From Peredibacter sp045999315 (GTDB taxonomy: Bacteria; Bdellovibrionota; Bacteriovoracia; Bacteriovoracales; Bacteriovoracaceae), in the NCBI RefSeq assembly GCF_045999315.1, contig NZ_CP174607.1, forward strand, positions 2,666,001 through 2,730,000: a stretch of 64,000 nucleotides of DNA, given 5' to 3'. Within the stretch, counting starts at the first letter, position 1. Each line of letters begins with the position of its first letter. The position numbers and the translations under genes are program-made. The notes under the pieces were generated by a model. The model did not search any database. It saw only the letters and a program-made list of their open reading frames with translations, and had not been told where the DNA came from. This document shows positions 51,193-59,947 of this stretch, in pieces.

Positions 51193-51648
51193 ATGAAAAA
51201 GCTTCTCGTTATCTTTTCTCTCGTTCTCTCAAGTCTTTCTATTGCTGGTCCGGAAGATCACATTCCGGGAGCTGTTTATACGACTAAATCAAAAGTTCCT
51301 TACTATCTCATGGAGCTTGTTTTTGATACGGCGGTCGTGACTCCAGATTTAAGAACACTGGTTCTTGATGCTCGTTATGGAAACTTCTTTGGAGATTTTA
51401 AAGTGACTAACGTTATCTTTAAAACTGAAGACGACATGGTCATCACAGCAGAAAAGGTCCTGTTTGAAAAATGGGAAGGCGCTTGCAGTGATGCAGAGAA
51501 GGCAGTTGCAACTGTTAAGGCCGTTTCTAATATCACTCACGGAATTGATCCTAAGGCGATGCAAATTTCGGTTGAGTACTGGTCGACAAACGATAACTGT
51601 CATAACCACGGGCAGACTGAAACTCTCAAATACGAATTAAAACAGTAA
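51193..51648 (+). CDS. secreted hypothetical protein
   Basis: 151-aa protein with signal peptide MKKLLVIFSLVLSSLSIAG. Mature part is beta-rich with a Cys pair (WEGACSDAEKAV and TNDNCHNHG). CAGGAG is the ribosome binding site; CTCCTG 17 bp upstream can pair with it over 6 bp. Own terminator. Unknown family. Confidence 0.7.
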   Translation: MKKLLVIFSLVLSSLSIAGPEDHIPGAVYTTKSKVPYYLMELVFDTAVVTPDLRTLVLDARYGNFFGDFKVTNVIFKTEDDMVITAEKVLFEKWEGACSDAEKAVATVKAVSNITHGIDPKAMQISVEYWSTNDNCHNHGQTETLKYELKQ

Positions 51649-51657
51649 TCTTGCACC

Positions 51658-51684
51658 GGCCCCTTTTCAGGGGCCCTTTTTATT
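51658..51684 (+). terminator. terminator of the 51193 gene
   Basis: GGCCCC (51658-51663) and GGGGCC (51670-51675) hairpin followed by TTTTTATTT. Confidence 0.85.
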
Positions 51685-51717
51685 TGGAATAATGGACCTC
51701 ATAAAAGTGAGGTATCT

Positions 51718-52122
51718 ATGCACCAAATGCACGCCGTTTATCAGGGTGACCTTCGTACTGAGGCCCTACATTTAAATTCAAACAACATCATCTATACGGA
51801 TGCTCCAAAAGATAACCAAGGTAAGGGAGAAGCATTTTCACCAACAGATCTTCTATCAACATCATTGGCAAGCTGTATGCTGACCATTATGGCGATGAAG
51901 GCGCGGACTCTGGGGATTGAGCTTCAGGGAGTGAAGGTTCTGATTGAGAAGAAGATGCAGCCGGCCCCTCGGAAGGTGTCGGAGATTGTTCTACACTTTG
52001 ACTGGCAGGGACTGGATCAGCGGATTTCACCTGAACATCTGGCACAGTTGAAGGAGGCGGGAGTGACGTGTCCTGTGGCGTTGTCACTGGATCCTTCTGT
52101 GAAGAAGACTCTGGTTTGGTAG
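51718..52122 (+). CDS. OsmC/Ohr-family protein, 3' half antisense to subtilase gene
   Basis: 134-aa OsmC family thiol peroxidase-like protein. The two reactive Cys are in SLASCMLTIM and VTCPVALSL. Codons 58 to the stop overlap the subtilase gene on the opposite strand. By hand count 47 of 78 codons there end in G, against 9 of 57 before it, so the sequence is shaped by both frames. Cytoplasmic detoxification of organic hydroperoxides is the family role. Confidence 0.88.
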   Translation: MHQMHAVYQGDLRTEALHLNSNNIIYTDAPKDNQGKGEAFSPTDLLSTSLASCMLTIMAMKARTLGIELQGVKVLIEKKMQPAPRKVSEIVLHFDWQGLDQRISPEHLAQLKEAGVTCPVALSLDPSVKKTLVW

Positions 52123-53521
52123 GAGCTGGGGCCGTCGTCGGCTCCTCTGGCTCATCAACTTCCTGAGGTGTAATTACACTTGGGAATGTTTCTAAGACTT
52201 TCTTTTTCATTTCCTCCGGAGTCACGGCCGGAGGAAGTCCACCAATGCTCACATGATCTTCCATAGGAATAAGACCTGATTTCCCAAGCTGAATCGCCTG
52301 ATCAATGGACATGTCTTTCGAAAGAAGTGCGGCCTTAAGGGCATGGTGGTTATTAGCAATCGAACCTGAAATCATTTTATCATTCAAGTGAGCTTTCTCG
52401 TCTCCCGTCTCTAAAATAATGCGTTTGATATTAGCTGGCGTGAGCTTCGGATTCGTATTCAGAATTTGGGCCGCGAGGTTTGAGATGTAAGGAGCGGCCA
52501 TTGAAGTTCCGCTGGCCGGAGAGTAAAGATCACTGCCGTCCTGAGAGTAGACCTTAGGAACGATTGAAAGAATCGCCACTCCCGGAGCTCCAATATCAAC
52601 TGAGGCCCTGCCAAAGTTAGAGAAGGTCGCCAGATAGTCACCGTTCATCGCCGCCACAGTAATGGCATTTGGAACTTTGATACGCGAAGGGTAGTGATGA
52701 TATTGATCATTGTTAAGCCCAGAGTTACCGGCCGAGAAAACAAACAAAATATTCGGATGACGAAGCATGGTCTTCTCACCACGGCGATAAAGTTCAGCGA
52801 AGTAATTGTTGGTATAATTTAAGAGACGAGGCTCATCAATTTCTTTTCCAGTGAATTCTTTATAGCGCTCACGGAATTTGGTCATGATGTTTTTAAATGT
52901 GATTCCATAGGAACCATTCACCACTTCGATTCGCTTATGAGAAACGTAACGACAGATCTTAGTGAACTTCTTTGAAACCCGGTCCAGGGAGTTCTTAATA
53001 TCTTCTTCGAACTTCTCATCTGGAGTTTTGGCCGTAAGAGGTGCTTGACCCTCTTTTGTATTGTCTTCCACCACCACCACTGGGTTAGGGATGTTAAGAC
53101 CTCGAATTGGGAAGATGGAAATGTTCTCACCTTCACGAAGAGCAATTCCTGCCACGAAAGTTCCGTGAGAATGCTTTTTGAACATTCGCACTTTTTCCAT
53201 GAAGGCCTTGTCTGCGTTCTTCTTTTTGTACCATTCGAACTCTTCCATCGAGAGACCTTCTCGGTGGCCCTTGGCCCGAAGAGTTCGGTATAGAAGAACT
53301 TCCTGAATATCAGACTTATCTTCAATCACAGGCTTTTTTAAATGTGAGTTATCGAAGAAGTCCCAACCTTGGAAATCAATCGCTTCCTCATCAGTTTCTT
53401 TTTTAAGGATTTTTGGCTTCAGGTAATCGTGATCCAGATCGAAACCAGTGTCGATAATGGCAATAGTCGCGCCGTAACTCGCGTTCGCAAGGAATAAAAG
53501 AAATAGGGCCAAACGGATCAT
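51887..53521 (-). CDS. secreted subtilisin-like (S8) protease with Pro/Ser/Thr-rich C-terminal tail
   Basis: 544-aa protease. Signal peptide MIRLALFLLFLANASYGA runs directly into the catalytic Asp motif IAIIDTGFDLDHD, so there is no propeptide. His is in HSHGTFVAG and Ser in ASGTSMAAPYISN. A large insert lies between the Asp and His motifs. After the catalytic domain the last about 100 residues are Pro, Ser, Thr, Ala, Glu and Gln-rich; the final 78 are encoded antisense to OsmC. Probably exported and used in prey degradation. Confidence 0.9.
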   Translation of the reverse strand: MIRLALFLLFLANASYGATIAIIDTGFDLDHDYLKPKILKKETDEEAIDFQGWDFFDNSHLKKPVIEDKSDIQEVLLYRTLRAKGHREGLSMEEFEWYKKKNADKAFMEKVRMFKKHSHGTFVAGIALREGENISIFPIRGLNIPNPVVVVEDNTKEGQAPLTAKTPDEKFEEDIKNSLDRVSKKFTKICRYVSHKRIEVVNGSYGITFKNIMTKFRERYKEFTGKEIDEPRLLNYTNNYFAELYRRGEKTMLRHPNILFVFSAGNSGLNNDQYHHYPSRIKVPNAITVAAMNGDYLATFSNFGRASVDIGAPGVAILSIVPKVYSQDGSDLYSPASGTSMAAPYISNLAAQILNTNPKLTPANIKRIILETGDEKAHLNDKMISGSIANNHHALKAALLSKDMSIDQAIQLGKSGLIPMEDHVSIGGLPPAVTPEEMKKKVLETFPSVITPQEVDEPEEPTTAPAPTKPESSSQKDPVTTPQDTSLPPPSTVPDVQVKSADPVPASQSVEQSPTPSEGPAASSSQSEPSLPEAQSPESAPSSP

Positions 53522-53558
53522 GAGAGAATTGTAATGGGAAAGAAGCAGACTTTCGAGA

Positions 53559-53586
53559 AGAAAAAGGGCCCCAGATTTGGGGCCCG
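53559..53586 (-). terminator. terminator of the YceI gene
   Basis: GGGCCCC (53566-53572) and GGGGCCC (53579-53585) hairpin; on the minus strand five T follow. Lies after the YceI stop and upstream of the subtilase start. Confidence 0.85.
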
Positions 53587-53604
53587 ATTAGACGGATAGA
53601 GAAA

Positions 53605-54195
53605 TTATTTTTTAGCCGTAAGATCAATTGCTAGAGTAAATTCGTCGTTAATTGCCTTGTCACCAAGACCTTTAATGAATGAACCTGAACCGTAAACTAG
53701 GCCCCACTTAGTGCGGTTGATAGTTACGTTTGATTTACCAGTTACACCAGCATCTGTCTTTTTAAGGTCAGTCACTAGGAAAGTGATTGGGTTTGTCTTA
53801 CCTACGAAAGTAAGGTCACCAGTAACTTCTAGGCCTTTTGCAGTCTTCTTAGAATTCTTAATAACGATTTTCGCTTCAGGGTATTTAGCAACATCGAAGA
53901 AGTCAGCAGACTTGATGTGGCCAATATATTTAGCGTTTGTATCTTTGTCAGTAAGGTCAGTGCTTGTGATTGAGTTCATATCAACAACAACTTCACCACC
54001 AGTGATTTCTTCACCTTGGAAAGTAAGGTTACCGCTTTTCGCAGTTACGTTACCAGTGTGCTGACCAGTAACTTTTTTACCAACGTAAACGATCTTAGTA
54101 GCTGCAGAGTCTACTTTGTAAGTCATCGTCATAGGTTTGTTTTGAGCAAACGCTGTCGTAGAGAATGCAAGGGCAACGGCCAATAATGTTTTCAT
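53605..54195 (-). CDS. secreted YceI-family lipid-binding protein
   Basis: 196-aa protein with signal peptide MKTLLAVALAFSTTAFA. The lipocalin-like YceI fold is seen in YKVDSAATKIVYVGKKVTG, GNLTFQGEEITGGEVVVDMNSI, HIKSADFFDVAKYPEAKIVI and KTNPITFLVTDL. YceI proteins bind isoprenoids or similar lipids in the periplasm. Terminator downstream; divergent from the LysR gene, which may control it. Confidence 0.92.
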   Translation of the reverse strand: MKTLLAVALAFSTTAFAQNKPMTMTYKVDSAATKIVYVGKKVTGQHTGNVTAKSGNLTFQGEEITGGEVVVDMNSITSTDLTDKDTNAKYIGHIKSADFFDVAKYPEAKIVIKNSKKTAKGLEVTGDLTFVGKTNPITFLVTDLKKTDAGVTGKSNVTINRTKWGLVYGSGSFIKGLGDKAINDEFTLAIDLTAKK

Positions 54196-54309
54196 ATAAA
54201 CTCCTCAGTTTGATGAACATTAGTTTTTTGATGCTTCCATGATGAGGGCATTTCTGATAAAAAAAAAGACAGTTTTTTTGATAAACTATATAAGAATAAA
54301 TTATACGCT

Positions 54310-55173
54310 ATGACTTTTGACCAAGTGCTTGTTTTTCATAAGATTGTCCAGTCCGGTAGCTTCAAACAGGCTGCTGCAGAGTTGCATAAAACTCAACCAG
54401 CTATAAGTTTGTCGATAAAGAAGCTTGAGGAGGAAATGGAAGTTGATCTTTTTGATCGGAGTGGATACCGACCGGAGCTTACTGAACATGGTAAGGCCTT
54501 TTATGAAAGATCACTTAAAGTGCTTCAAGGCATGTCCGAATTAGAGGGACTCTCGCAAAGTTTTAGAAAACAACAAGAACCTGAGATATCTATATCGGTG
54601 GATGGAATTTCTCCGCTGCCAAAATTACTCCACATCTTCAAGAGCTTTGGTGAGAAACACCAGAACACAAAACTCAATCTTACTTTCGATGTACTAAGTG
54701 AAATTGAACGTCGAGTTTTAGAAAGAGAGTCTCAGATTGGGATCACTCATTTTATTTCTGATCGAAACGCCCTGGAAGTTGTTCCGGTGACTACCGTCAA
54801 GATGGTTCCGGTGATGAGTAAGGAGCTTTTCAAAGAACGAAAGGTCAAAAATCAGAACGATCTTCTAGAGATTGATCAGATCGTAATCGGAGACAAAAAT
54901 CCTCGGGGTGCGAGCTTCGGACTTCTGGATGAAGGAAGAAAGTGGCGTATCAACGACAATAACTTTAAACGCGACATTATCTTTGCGGGTCTCGGTTGGG
55001 GGCACTTACCTGATCATTCGATCGGGAGAGAGCTTACAGAGAAAAAACTCGTGGTCCTGGAGTTTGAAGACATTCATCCTCGTGAACTTGTTATTAACCT
55101 TATTCGACATAAGCGCCATCAACTAGGAGTTGTGGCCAACCTTTTGTGGGAAGAACTTAAAAAGAATTGTTAG
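54310..55173 (+). CDS. LysR-family transcriptional regulator
   Basis: 287-aa regulator: N-terminal winged HTH (GSFKQAAAELHKTQPAISLSIKKLEEEM) and a substrate-binding domain (residues 90-285). It faces the YceI gene across about 115 bp, the classical LysR arrangement. No effector can be named. Confidence 0.88.
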   Translation: MTFDQVLVFHKIVQSGSFKQAAAELHKTQPAISLSIKKLEEEMEVDLFDRSGYRPELTEHGKAFYERSLKVLQGMSELEGLSQSFRKQQEPEISISVDGISPLPKLLHIFKSFGEKHQNTKLNLTFDVLSEIERRVLERESQIGITHFISDRNALEVVPVTTVKMVPVMSKELFKERKVKNQNDLLEIDQIVIGDKNPRGASFGLLDEGRKWRINDNNFKRDIIFAGLGWGHLPDHSIGRELTEKKLVVLEFEDIHPRELVINLIRHKRHQLGVVANLLWEELKKNC

Positions 55174-55180
55174 GAAGTCT

Positions 55181-58009
55181 ATGCTGAAGTTTTTGTTCCT
55201 GTTGCTCTTAAGTTTCTCGGCCTTTGCTCAAATTGAGGCCCCATTTGCCATTGTGGATTATAACCAAAACCCTTCAGACATTGAGTGGAAACACATTGTT
55301 ACTGAACACTTCGATATTATTTTTCCAGAAGAAGTGGAAAAGGACGCTCAAAGAGTGGCCCATCTTTTAGAGAAGGCCTATCCCTATGTGACTCGTTCAA
55401 TGGAAGTTCTTCCTCCAAAAATTTCTTTGATTTTACAAAACCAATCGGTGGTTTCTAATGGTTTTGTGACCCTCGCTCCAAGAAGATCCGAGTGGTACTT
55501 GTCACCCGCCATTGATCCAGCGTTAACAAACACTGAATGGCTAAAAACTCTTTCGGTGCATGAGTTTCGTCACGTGGTTCAGTTTCAGAAGGGGAAAGAA
55601 GGTTTCAACAAGTTTTTAAATATTATTATGGGTGAAGGCGGCCAGGCACTGGGTCTTGCTCTCACCATGCCACCTTGGTTCTTTGAAGGTGATGCGGTCG
55701 GAATCGAGACGGCCCTGACAAAGGGTGGTCGCGGAAGACTTCCGGTTTTTGAGAGAGATCTTCGGACTCTTTTACTCTCTGGCCAGAAATGGGACTATGA
55801 TAAGGCCCATCTTGGCTCGTATGAGGACTATGTTCCGAACCACTATGTGTACGGCTATTTTTATACATCGTGGTTAAGAAATAACTATGGTGACTTGTTT
55901 CTTTCAAAGCTTGCGAGTCAATCGGCCGAGACAAGTTGGAATCCTCTGAGTTTTTATCGCACAGTCGATAAGATGACCCATGAGAAGTTTGAGGACTTTT
56001 ACTGGGAGGTCATGAAAGATCTGATTAAAGAGTGGAGGTCAAGAGCTGATGCTTTGACTCCAACTCCTTATGATGTAAAGACCTTGGGAAAACGTTTTGG
56101 CTGGACCAACTATCTGTTTCCTCAGACAACTGAGGACGGAAAAGTGGTGGCCCTTAAAAACGGACTCTCATTCTACGACCGCTTTGTCTTAATTGATGGT
56201 AAAAAAGAAAAGACACTCCTTTATCCTGGTCCACTGGCCAATGAATATCCTTTCAAACTTCGCGGCGGAAAACTTGTTTTCCTAGAACTGGAAGTTGACC
56301 CGCGCTGGGGATACCGCAACTTTAATAAGCTCAAAGTCTATGACCTGAAAGAAGATAAGATTACTGTTTCAAAAGGTCATACCAAATGGAGAATTGCCAT
56401 CCCTGATCATCAAGGGAAGAAGATCCTGGCGGTGGAATGGGACGAAAATCAAGGCCAGTTCATTGTGGTTTTAAATCACAAAGGCAAAGAGATTCAACGA
56501 GTGCCGTATCCAAAAAATGAAGTGATCACATCTCTGGATTGGTTAAGTGATTCAGAAATCATTGTGGTTCAAAAAGACTACAATGACATGAAGTCCATGA
56601 TTCAGTTGAATCTCGCGACATCTGAAAAGACCTATCTGATTGATAAGGCCGTGAATAACATTGGTAACGTGGCGGTAGAAGAGGGGCACATCCTGTTTGA
56701 GAGCCCGCAGTCGGGTATTGATAACATCTGGCTTTATACCAAAGAGGGAACTCGTCAGATCACCAGTGCTTTGTTTGGTGCTTACGCTCCCACTCTTTCG
56801 AATGGAAAACTTATTTACAATGATTACACCGCAAAAGGGATGAACGTTGTTCAGAAGTCTCTAAGAATGGATGAGGAGCAGAAGTCTGAGAACAGCTTCT
56901 ATCCCATTTATGAAAAGTTTGCCATGAACGAGAACGGTCATAGTTTTGAGAGTGAGCTTCTTGAGGCCAATGAAGAACTGAAAAGTTCAAAGTATTCAGA
57001 ACCCGCCCATTCTTTAAATCTTCACAGTTGGCTTTTACTTGCTCCTCCACTTGGTGCTGATGTGACTGTCATTGGTTACTCTCAGGACGTATTAAATAAA
57101 TTCTACCTCTCTGGTGGTGGTGTTTATAACCTGAACGAAAAAACAGTCACGGGCTTTGTGACCTCAAGCTGGTCTCACTTGTATACGGTTTTTGATATTC
57201 GTGCGGCCTATGGTGGAAGACGCCAGGACGTAACGGTAAGTGGTAAAGAGATCGAAGATAAGTGGGAAGAGGGAACGGCCGATGTCGGAGTGTCGGTTCC
57301 TTGGAAGTATATCCAGGGCCGCTTCATGCACAACTTCTCTATCAGAGGTTTTGCTAAAATCATTAAAGTCACAAATAAGATTTCAAATGATCTTACTGAA
57401 GTTAACGACGGGGCGCTGTATTCTCCAGGTGCGGAGTTTAATTACTCAGTGGTTTCTAGAATGTCCCGTAGGGACTTAAACCCAGAGTGGGGATTCGCAC
57501 TTGCGGGCCATATGGAAGATGGGAAGGACATTACCGGTGTAGATCAGAAGGGAAGTATTCGCTCTTTGGATTCACGTTTTTATCTTCCAGGATTCTGGCA
57601 CCATCATTCCTTCTTTCATCAACTTGCCTATGAAAGACAAAAAGACAATTTCTATCAGTATTCGTCTTTCATCATTTACCCACGTGGGACAAGAAGTGTC
57701 TTCCTGCAAGAGTTTACGAAGTATTCCGGAAACTACATGATGCCGCTTTTTTACCCTGATTGGCACTGGTCACGTTACTGGAACTTGAAGCGAATTAACC
57801 TTAACCTCTTCTATGATGAACTCACCGGCCGCTATCAGAATACTCATTACCGAGCGGCCTCTACCGGTTGGGAGACCATCTTTGAGATGAACTTTCTCCG
57901 CCTGGCCTATCCTATTAGTGTGGGTCTAAGAGGAAGCTATATTTTAGAAGGTCGAGAAAAAAGTAATAACTATGAGCTCTTCCTCGCCACGGTCCTTGGA
58001 ACATTTTAA
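55181..58009 (+). CDS. exported metallopeptidase-like, beta-propeller and beta-barrel protein
   Basis: 942-aa protein (signal MLKFLFLLLLSFSAFA). Residues 20-280 look like a gluzincin peptidase domain: HEFRH at about 127-131 and PPWFFEGDAVGIE with Glu near 168. Residues 300-620 carry TolB/WD40-like repeats. The last about 300 residues are beta strands with a terminal aromatic (VLGTF), suggesting an outer-membrane barrel. TAGGAAG precedes the start. Could be a surface metalloprotease; only motif-level evidence. Confidence 0.75.
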   Translation: MLKFLFLLLLSFSAFAQIEAPFAIVDYNQNPSDIEWKHIVTEHFDIIFPEEVEKDAQRVAHLLEKAYPYVTRSMEVLPPKISLILQNQSVVSNGFVTLAPRRSEWYLSPAIDPALTNTEWLKTLSVHEFRHVVQFQKGKEGFNKFLNIIMGEGGQALGLALTMPPWFFEGDAVGIETALTKGGRGRLPVFERDLRTLLLSGQKWDYDKAHLGSYEDYVPNHYVYGYFYTSWLRNNYGDLFLSKLASQSAETSWNPLSFYRTVDKMTHEKFEDFYWEVMKDLIKEWRSRADALTPTPYDVKTLGKRFGWTNYLFPQTTEDGKVVALKNGLSFYDRFVLIDGKKEKTLLYPGPLANEYPFKLRGGKLVFLELEVDPRWGYRNFNKLKVYDLKEDKITVSKGHTKWRIAIPDHQGKKILAVEWDENQGQFIVVLNHKGKEIQRVPYPKNEVITSLDWLSDSEIIVVQKDYNDMKSMIQLNLATSEKTYLIDKAVNNIGNVAVEEGHILFESPQSGIDNIWLYTKEGTRQITSALFGAYAPTLSNGKLIYNDYTAKGMNVVQKSLRMDEEQKSENSFYPIYEKFAMNENGHSFESELLEANEELKSSKYSEPAHSLNLHSWLLLAPPLGADVTVIGYSQDVLNKFYLSGGGVYNLNEKTVTGFVTSSWSHLYTVFDIRAAYGGRRQDVTVSGKEIEDKWEEGTADVGVSVPWKYIQGRFMHNFSIRGFAKIIKVTNKISNDLTEVNDGALYSPGAEFNYSVVSRMSRRDLNPEWGFALAGHMEDGKDITGVDQKGSIRSLDSRFYLPGFWHHHSFFHQLAYERQKDNFYQYSSFIIYPRGTRSVFLQEFTKYSGNYMMPLFYPDWHWSRYWNLKRINLNLFYDELTGRYQNTHYRAASTGWETIFEMNFLRLAYPISVGLRGSYILEGREKSNNYELFLATVLGTF

Positions 58010-58958
58010 ATTTGATCATGATGCCATTGAGGCCCTTGTAGAATCCAGAAACGGTTCATACAAAGGCCTCAACCAGGCCGCCCTCTATACTTCACGTGAA
58101 GACTTTCAATCTATTTTTTCTCATCCATTAGTCACTGGTACTTTTGTTGATTTAGGTTGCGGGACCGGTGAGGGGTGCCTCTTGTATAGTTGGCTTTATC
58201 CCGAGCGCTCTGCGATTGGTGTGGATTTTGAGCAGAGTCGCATTGAGGCGGGCCTCAAAATGAAAGAAGAGTTAAAACTTGAACAAGTGTCTCTTTTTCG
58301 ACAAGACCTTCTTCACTCCAACATTCCCCGGGGTGACACCTACTTTTTGTATTTTCCTACGGGAATGGTCTTAGACCGAATTTTAAATGAACTCTATCAA
58401 TCAAGTCACGACTTTCGGATCGTGGCGATTGAGTCCCATGGTGATTTGTTTTCACGACTCGAGAAAGAGAACTGGCTGAACCTTGTGGCGGAAATTCCTC
58501 TCAAAAGTGAAAGACACCATCCCATGGCCCATATTTACGAGAGGACCTTTAAACCCCGAGACCCTTCTTTGTTGCCTTTTAAGTTAAGTTTCTTGAGGGC
58601 CTTCCTCCTTATTGAGGAAAATGACTACGCTTGGCTAGGGGAGTCCTATGGAATGGAGTGGACCTTTGAGGATCGGTTTGAGCTTTTGACCCCTCCAAGA
58701 ACGATCCACTGGAATCAAGTGAAAGAGGTTTTAAGTTTTGATCAGGTGGATGTTAAGTTTCAAAGGGCACTGGAGCTCCGCCAACTAGGGGAAGTGACCG
58801 TCAAAACTCTGTCATCAGAGTTTAAAGGCCATATTCGTAAAGTTATTGTGAGGCCCACCTTTCATCTGGAAATATCAAGTGGGGAAAAGGTAGAATGGAG
58901 TCACATTGTGACAATCACACAGGGATCTATTCTATGCTACGACTCCTCTTCTGTTTAA
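57972..58958 (+). CDS. class I SAM methyltransferase
   Basis: 328-aa protein with a Rossmann methyltransferase core (motif I VDLGCGTGEGCLL, motif II IGVDFEQSRIEAG). C-terminal 150 residues are unusual and lack recognisable motifs. Its start overlaps the preceding gene by 38 bp and its end overlaps the next gene by 25 bp, so translation is probably coupled. Substrate unknown. Confidence 0.78.
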   Translation: MSSSSPRSLEHFKFDHDAIEALVESRNGSYKGLNQAALYTSREDFQSIFSHPLVTGTFVDLGCGTGEGCLLYSWLYPERSAIGVDFEQSRIEAGLKMKEELKLEQVSLFRQDLLHSNIPRGDTYFLYFPTGMVLDRILNELYQSSHDFRIVAIESHGDLFSRLEKENWLNLVAEIPLKSERHHPMAHIYERTFKPRDPSLLPFKLSFLRAFLLIEENDYAWLGESYGMEWTFEDRFELLTPPRTIHWNQVKEVLSFDQVDVKFQRALELRQLGEVTVKTLSSEFKGHIRKVIVRPTFHLEISSGEKVEWSHIVTITQGSILCYDSSSV

Positions 58959-59947
58959 TTTTCCTCTCGGCCTGTTCTATGGGAACAATTCAAAAGGGTG
59001 GCGAAGAACGCTACGTTTATGATTCCCGCAGCGAATACACGAAAGAAGATCTGGTTGAGCTGGCCCCTAAAATTGTGACGACTTCACAGCGTGATCCACG
59101 TGTGGGGAAATTGGATGAGCTTTTTGGGCACGGCCAAAGGCCCCTAAAGCGCATTGGGATTGTGATTTTTGAAACGTCCATTCAACCTACACTGGGTGGT
59201 CTTGCCAATGACGATAAGGTCTTTATGTCGGACGCAGGAAAACAGCTTCTGACAGAAAAATACTTAAGTATCTGGGAACAAAGTCTGCCGGTACTCGCTC
59301 CTGACCTTGACCTTGTAACAACTGCAAAAATAAAAAAGACCAAGGCCCTTCATGCTTATGGCCAGCAAGTTCCAAACTATATCAACTCTCGTAGAACTGC
59401 TCTTATGCCGGATGATATCTTTTATCTGGAGAAGGGTAAGAAAACCTCTAACGCTCTGGTGTTCAACCCGCGTGGCATGAGAGATCTTTCTTTCTTATTG
59501 GTACCGGCCACTGAACTGATGGGAGGACCTAAGTGGTCTGAACACAATAAGTCATTTTTAAATGACCTGGTTAAAGAGCTTAAGCTCGATGCGGCCATTA
59601 TCATTATGAGTAAAACAAGTTGGACTGCCGCTCATATTGAGAAAAACTCAGGAGCCATTATTCCGGAAGAGATTGAAGTTAAAATCTCGGCCTCAACTCT
59701 TTTACCGCTTGGTCTTTATCACGAGCGTTTAGAGAAATTAGGCAACAAGGAAAAGACCGACGTGACTCTTTGTTATCGTTCATATGAAGCACAAATTAAA
59801 GTTCCGGCACTGATCTCAGTAGATCCGGCCGATCAGAAGTTTGAGACCATTGAGAAAGAAATTGTATCACCTCTTCTTAAAACCTATACAGATCTCACTC
59901 AGATGACGTTGATTCGTCTCACTGAAGATCTGAAAAAGACCTGGTAA
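58934..59947 (+). CDS. hypothetical lipoprotein
   Basis: 337-aa protein with lipobox MLRLLFCLIFLSAC, then SMG. Mixed alpha/beta mature part (RIGIVIFETSIQPTLGG, LDAAIIIMSKTSW). I do not recognise the family. Start overlaps the methyltransferase gene; end overlaps the ThrE start as TAATG. Confidence 0.7.
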   Translation: MLRLLFCLIFLSACSMGTIQKGGEERYVYDSRSEYTKEDLVELAPKIVTTSQRDPRVGKLDELFGHGQRPLKRIGIVIFETSIQPTLGGLANDDKVFMSDAGKQLLTEKYLSIWEQSLPVLAPDLDLVTTAKIKKTKALHAYGQQVPNYINSRRTALMPDDIFYLEKGKKTSNALVFNPRGMRDLSFLLVPATELMGGPKWSEHNKSFLNDLVKELKLDAAIIIMSKTSWTAAHIEKNSGAIIPEEIEVKISASTLLPLGLYHERLEKLGNKEKTDVTLCYRSYEAQIKVPALISVDPADQKFETIEKEIVSPLLKTYTDLTQMTLIRLTEDLKKTW

